9,004 nt of DNA, from assembly GCA_020425915.1 (NCBI GenBank), contig JAGQQZ010000095.1, forward strand, positions 1 to 9,004. Direction: 5' to 3'. The notes beneath the pieces are model-generated. The model had not been told where the DNA came from and made no database searches. It worked only from the letters and a program-made list of their open reading frames with translations. The first letter of the stretch is position 1, and every line of letters starts with the position of its first letter. The position numbers and the translations under genes were made by a program. Shown here piece by piece: positions 6,097-9,004 of the stretch. This stretch comes from Planctomycetota bacterium. GTDB taxonomy: Bacteria > Planctomycetota > UBA1135 > UBA2386.

Positions 6097-7575
6097 CTAC
6101 CAAGCGCGCCGTAGGGCGCGCTTGTCGAGCTTGCCGGAGCCGGTCTTCGGCAGCTCGTCGAAGCGGCGGATCTGTTTCGGTCGCTTGAACCCGGCCAGAC
6201 CTTCGCGGCAGAACGCGAGGAGTTCGGCTTCGGGGGTCGCGGACCGCAGGACGACGGCCGCGACGACGCGTTCACCCCAGTCGGGGTCGGGGATGCCGAT
6301 GACCGCGGCCTCGACGACGTCGGGATGCTCGAACAGCCGGTTCTCGACTTCGGTCGAGTAGACCGTTTCGCCGCCGGTCAAGATGACGTCCTTGGCGCGG
6401 TCGACGATCGTGACGAAACCGCGATCGTCGATGACGGCGAGGTCGCCGGTGCGCAGCCAGCCGCCGTCCTCGAATACCGCCGCGGTCTCGTCGGGCTTGT
6501 TCCAGTAGCCGGGAGTGACGGTCGCGCCGCGCACGCGGATCTCGCCGACCGTGGTCTCGTCGCGCGGGACGTCGCGGCCGTCGTTCCCCACGACGCGGAG
6601 CTCGATTCCGCGCACGGCGCGCCCGGTCTTCGAGCGGTAGCGAAGTTGGTCGGACAACGGCAACGACCTCAGTTCCGCGTCGAGCAGGCTCATCGTCAGG
6701 AACGGGCTCGTCTCGGTCATGCCGTAGGTCTGGACGTATTCGCATCCGAACCGGTCGACGATCGCGCGCACCGTCTCGGGCGCGATCGGTGCACCGCCGC
6801 TGAGGATCGTCCGCAGGCTCGAGCAGTCTGCCGTCGAGTCGTTCGCGATCATGCGCTGGAGCATCGTCGGGACGAGGTTCGTCATCGTGATCGCATCGCG
6901 CTCGATCGCGTCGAAGGTCGACGCGGCCGTGAACTCGCCGACGAACGCGTGCGTGCCGGCGACGAGCGTGATCGCGAACGTCGCCCAGGCGTCGGCCAGG
7001 TGGAACATGGGCGCGATGTGGCCCCAGACGTCGGCTTCGCCGAGGTCCAGTTCGGCGCGCGTCATCTCGGCGTGGGCGACGACGTTGCGATGCGTCAACC
7101 GGACGCCCTTGGGGGTGCCGGTGGTTCCACTCGTGTAGTAGAGGTGCGCCGTGTCGTCGGGTGCGACGGCAGGCGGTTCGGTGCGCGGTGCGGATCCGGC
7201 GAGCGCGTCGGTGAGCGCGCAACGCGGCACGTCGAGTGCTGTTGCTGCCTCCGCGAACGCATCGTCGTGCAGCAGCAGCGCCGCGTTCGAGTCATCGAGG
7301 ATCGCGGTGTGCTCGCGCTCGGTCAGCCGCGTGTTCCACGGGACCAGGACCACGCCGGCGCGGGCGGCTGCGAAGTATGCGCAGGCGTACTCCCAGCAGT
7401 TCCTCGCCAGGATGGCGACACGGTCCCCCGGTTCCACGCGCTGTAGGATCGAGCCGGCCATCCGCTCGGCTGCCTGTCGGAACTCGAGGTACGACAGGTT
7501 CGTCCCGGCGTCGCGGACCGCTCGGTGCTCGGGACACCGCTCGGCGGTGTCCGCGAGCAGCCGCCAGATCGACAC
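6097..7575 (-). CDS. AMP-forming acyl-CoA synthetase (ANL superfamily)
   Basis: The 492-residue product activates a carboxylic acid with ATP and transfers the acyl group to CoA. All core motifs are visible: the P-loop YTSGTTGTPKG (147-157), YGMTET (284-289), RTGD with D378, the hinge DRAKD (392-396), and PKTGSGK with the catalytic K482. The closest overall feel is medium/long-chain or aromatic acyl-CoA ligase; the usual GGENVYP is GGETVYS here (401-407). Substrate cannot be assigned. The start is taken as GTG 7575, giving MSIWRLLADTAERCP, which matches where the family fold begins. The frame is open upstream to an ATG at 7860, but that stretch is the shadow of rocD. Only two bases separate the rocD stop from this GTG, and no clear Shine-Dalgarno is seen, so translational coupling is likely. 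The stop is seven bases beyond the end of the convergent ASST-family gene. Confidence 0.92.
   Translation of the reverse strand: MSIWRLLADTAERCPEHRAVRDAGTNLSYLEFRQAAERMAGSILQRVEPGDRVAILARNCWEYACAYFAAARAGVVLVPWNTRLTEREHTAILDDSNAALLLHDDAFAEAATALDVPRCALTDALAGSAPRTEPPAVAPDDTAHLYYTSGTTGTPKGVRLTHRNVVAHAEMTRAELDLGEADVWGHIAPMFHLADAWATFAITLVAGTHAFVGEFTAASTFDAIERDAITMTNLVPTMLQRMIANDSTADCSSLRTILSGGAPIAPETVRAIVDRFGCEYVQTYGMTETSPFLTMSLLDAELRSLPLSDQLRYRSKTGRAVRGIELRVVGNDGRDVPRDETTVGEIRVRGATVTPGYWNKPDETAAVFEDGGWLRTGDLAVIDDRGFVTIVDRAKDVILTGGETVYSTEVENRLFEHPDVVEAAVIGIPDPDWGERVVAAVVLRSATPEAELLAFCREGLAGFKRPKQIRRFDELPKTGSGKLDKRALRRAW
6101..6124. terminator. 10-bp hairpin at the convergent gene junction
   Basis: CAAGCGCGCC (6101-6110) pairs perfectly with GGCGCGCTTG (6115-6124) around the loop GTAG. 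It begins 10 bases after the ASST-family stop on the plus strand and lies within the last nine codons of the ligase on the minus strand. No T-tract follows on either side. Its position suggests a shared, two-way terminator, or it may simply reflect Arg/Ala-rich coding. Confidence 0.5.
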
Positions 7576-7577
7576 GC

Positions 7578-8795
7578 TCAGCCCGTCGTCAGGACCTTGC
7601 GGATGTGGCCGAGCGCCCACTCGAGGTCGGCCTTCTCGATGACGAGCGGAGGCGCGAAGCGGATCGTGTGGGTGTGCGTCTCCTTGCAGAGCATGCCCGC
7701 GCGCTCGAGCGCCTCGCAGAACTTGCGCGCGCCGCCGGCGCTCTCGTGCAGCTCGACGCCGATCCAGAGGCCCGCTGCTCGGATCTCCTTGACGTGCGGG
7801 GAGTCGATCGCGCGCATCTCGTTCGCGAGCCACTCGCCGAGTTCCTTCGAGCGTTCGCACAGGTTCTGGTCGACGAGGACGTCGAGCGCCGCTTCCGCGG
7901 CCGCGCAGGCGACCGGGTTGCCGCCGTAGGTCGAGCCGTGGGAGCCGGGCGTGAACACGTCCATGATCTCCTTCTTCGCCAGGAACGCGGAGACCGGGTA
8001 GACGCCACCCGAGAGGGCCTTGCCGATCGTGACCGCGTCGGCGCAGATGCCGAACATCGTGTGCGCGAAGAAGTGACCGGCTCGACCGAGCCCCGACTGG
8101 ATCTCGTCACAGATCAGCAGCGCGTTGTGCTCGTCGCACAGCTTGCGCACGCCCTGCATGAACTCGGCGCTCGGCACGATGACGCCGGCCTCACCCTGGA
8201 TCGGCTCGATCAGGACCGCGACGACGTTCTCGTCGAACGCGGCGGCCGTCGACTCGAGGTTGTTGTATTCCGCCGTGACGAAGCCCGGCGTGAACGGTCC
8301 GTACTGGTCGCGCGCGACAGGATCGCACGAGAACCCGACGATCGTCGTCGTGCGGCCGTGGAAGTTCTCGGTGAACGTGATGATCTTCGCCTTGCCGTCC
8401 GGCACGCCCTTGACGCGGTAGCCCCACTTGCGCGCGGCCTTGATCGCGGTCTCGACGGCCTCGGCGCCGGTGTTCATCATCAGCACGGAGTCGTAGCCGG
8501 AGAGCTTCGACAGCTTCTCGCAGAACGGTCCGAAGCGATCGTTGCGGAATGCGCGCGACGTCAACGACAGCGTCTGCAGCTGATCGATGACCGCCTTGAT
8601 GATCTTCGGATGGTTGTGGCCCTGGTTGACGGCGGAGTACGCCGAGAGGAAGTCGAGGTACTTCTTGCCCTCGACGTCCCACACCCAGATGCCCTCGCCG
8701 CGCGTCAACACGACGTCGAGCGGGTGGTAGTTGTGGGCCGCGAAGCGGTCCTCGAGGTCGATCCAGTGCCGTGCGTCGGTCGAAGTGTCGGTCAT
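7578..8795 (-). CDS. rocD: Ornithine aminotransferase (ornithine--oxo-acid transaminase)
   Basis: This 405-residue PLP enzyme converts ornithine and 2-oxoglutarate into glutamate semialdehyde and glutamate, linking arginine and ornithine breakdown to proline and glutamate. It matches ornithine aminotransferases throughout: HNYHPLDVVLTRGEG (21-35, with the substrate tyrosine Y23), SAYSAVNQGH (51-60), NTGAEAVETAIK (108-119), HGRT (146-149), EPIQGEAGV with E202 (197-205), CDEIQSGLGR with D230 (229-238), GKALSGGVYPVSA with PLP lysine K259, HGSTYGGNP (286-294) and RFAPPLVI (379-386). Length is normal for the family. The frame is open to an ATG at 8861, but the extra 22 residues look non-conserved, so MTDTSTDAR at 8795 is preferred, even though no good Shine-Dalgarno precedes it. 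It is the first gene of a probable two-gene operon with the acyl-CoA ligase; that pairing has no obvious biochemical logic. Confidence 0.95.
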   Translation of the reverse strand: MTDTSTDARHWIDLEDRFAAHNYHPLDVVLTRGEGIWVWDVEGKKYLDFLSAYSAVNQGHNHPKIIKAVIDQLQTLSLTSRAFRNDRFGPFCEKLSKLSGYDSVLMMNTGAEAVETAIKAARKWGYRVKGVPDGKAKIITFTENFHGRTTTIVGFSCDPVARDQYGPFTPGFVTAEYNNLESTAAAFDENVVAVLIEPIQGEAGVIVPSAEFMQGVRKLCDEHNALLICDEIQSGLGRAGHFFAHTMFGICADAVTIGKALSGGVYPVSAFLAKKEIMDVFTPGSHGSTYGGNPVACAAAEAALDVLVDQNLCERSKELGEWLANEMRAIDSPHVKEIRAAGLWIGVELHESAGGARKFCEALERAGMLCKETHTHTIRFAPPLVIEKADLEWALGHIRKVLTTG

Positions 8796-8880
8796 GCGAG
8801 CGACTGTATCGTTGGTGGCCGGGCCGGTTGAAGGGGCAAGGCAAGGTATGCACGAGGACATAGGAACTATGCATCGGGCG
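8796..8880 (-). promoter_or_regulatory. rocD upstream region with a paired TATGCA motif
   Basis: This A+T-richer patch precedes rocD. TATGCA occurs at 8847-8852 and again at 8868-8873, exactly 21 bases (two helical turns) apart. Between them lies the dyad CATAG-GAA-CTATG (8859-8871). It looks like an operator or regulator site. On the minus strand a weak promoter pair TTCAAC / GATACA with a 16-base spacer lies just upstream of the ATG. No gene was found here. All of this is pattern reading without a known regulator. Confidence 0.3.
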
Positions 8881-8915
8881 GTAGTTGGTAGGGATGGCGG
8901 TCGGCGGTGATGTCG

Positions 8916-9004
8916 GCGAGGGCCTCGCTCGGGCTCGCAACGACAGGAGGCGCCCTCCGTCGCCGCGTCGCCGTCGTTCGGCCGCCCTGCGGGCGAGCGG
9001 CCGA
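8916..9004. repeat. Highly self-complementary intergenic element at the right edge
   Basis: Two clear hairpins lie here. CGAC-A-GGAGG (8941-8950) pairs with CCTCC-GTCG (8954-8962), 9 bp with one bulged A. TCGGCCGC (8978-8985) pairs with GCGGCCGA (8997-9004), 8 bp, reaching the last base of the window. Larger nested pairings are also possible: AACGAC (8939-8944) with GTCGTT (8973-8978), and GCTCG (8927-8931) with CGAGC (8994-8998). A short dyad GCGAGG/CCTCGC (8916-8928) opens the region. It could be a dispersed intergenic repeat, a terminator for a gene to the right, or a small structured RNA. Its full extent is cut off. Confidence 0.4.

Noticed and set aside
7576..7860. Extension of the ligase to the ATG at 7860
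   Set aside because: The added residues are the off-frame reading of rocD, and the family fold begins at the GTG at 7575.
7236..8831. 531-codon plus-strand frame opposite rocD and the ligase
   Set aside because: It spans two strongly supported minus-strand genes and has low-complexity Arg/Asp/Val content.
8894..9004. Possible plus-strand gene starting at ATG 8894 and running off the edge
   Set aside because: The translation is low-complexity Arg/Pro-rich, there is no ribosome site, and the DNA is dominated by inverted repeats.

Overview
The window comes from a G+C-rich bacterial chromosome (about two thirds G+C by eye, with mostly G or C in third codon positions). The mix of genes fits a member of the Planctomycetota: a secreted FG-GAP/VCBS repeat protein, a secreted arylsulfotransferase-type beta-propeller with an extra C-terminal module, and an FAD hydroxylase fused to an old yellow enzyme. 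That assignment is an inference from gene content. No marker gene is present, and Myxococcota or a similar high-GC group is not excluded.

Layout, plus strand: the catalytic domain of an aminopeptidase P (M24) runs in from the left edge (to 781). After 49 bases and a strong Shine-Dalgarno comes a secreted FG-GAP/VCBS protein (831-2018) whose frame holds one in-frame TGA (1137-1139). A strong 13-bp hairpin (2040-2084) separates it from a 751-residue salicylyl-CoA/anthraniloyl-CoA-type monooxygenase-reductase fusion (2105-4360). A secreted arylsulfotransferase-like protein follows (4462-6090). Minus strand, convergent: ornithine aminotransferase rocD (8795-7578), then two bases later an acyl-CoA ligase (7575-6097). 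The last 209 bases hold the rocD upstream region and a highly self-complementary element that reaches the window edge.

The most interesting signal is the TGA in the FG-GAP gene. The frame continues past it without a shift, the next codon is Cys, and a two-part hairpin starts five bases after the TGA. Its apical loop begins 19 bases after the TGA and has a G in its second position. That geometry matches the bacterial SECIS consensus, so I read the gene as a candidate selenoprotein with a Sec-Cys pair (U103-C104) in an exported beta-propeller-like protein. I do not recall selenocysteine being described in this family. A nonsense mutation or a base error remains the main alternative.

Metabolically, the fusion enzyme needs an aromatic acyl-CoA substrate and the ligase makes acyl-CoAs. 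They sit on opposite strands and are not one operon, so a shared pathway is only a suggestion. The rocD-ligase pair does look like a translationally coupled operon.
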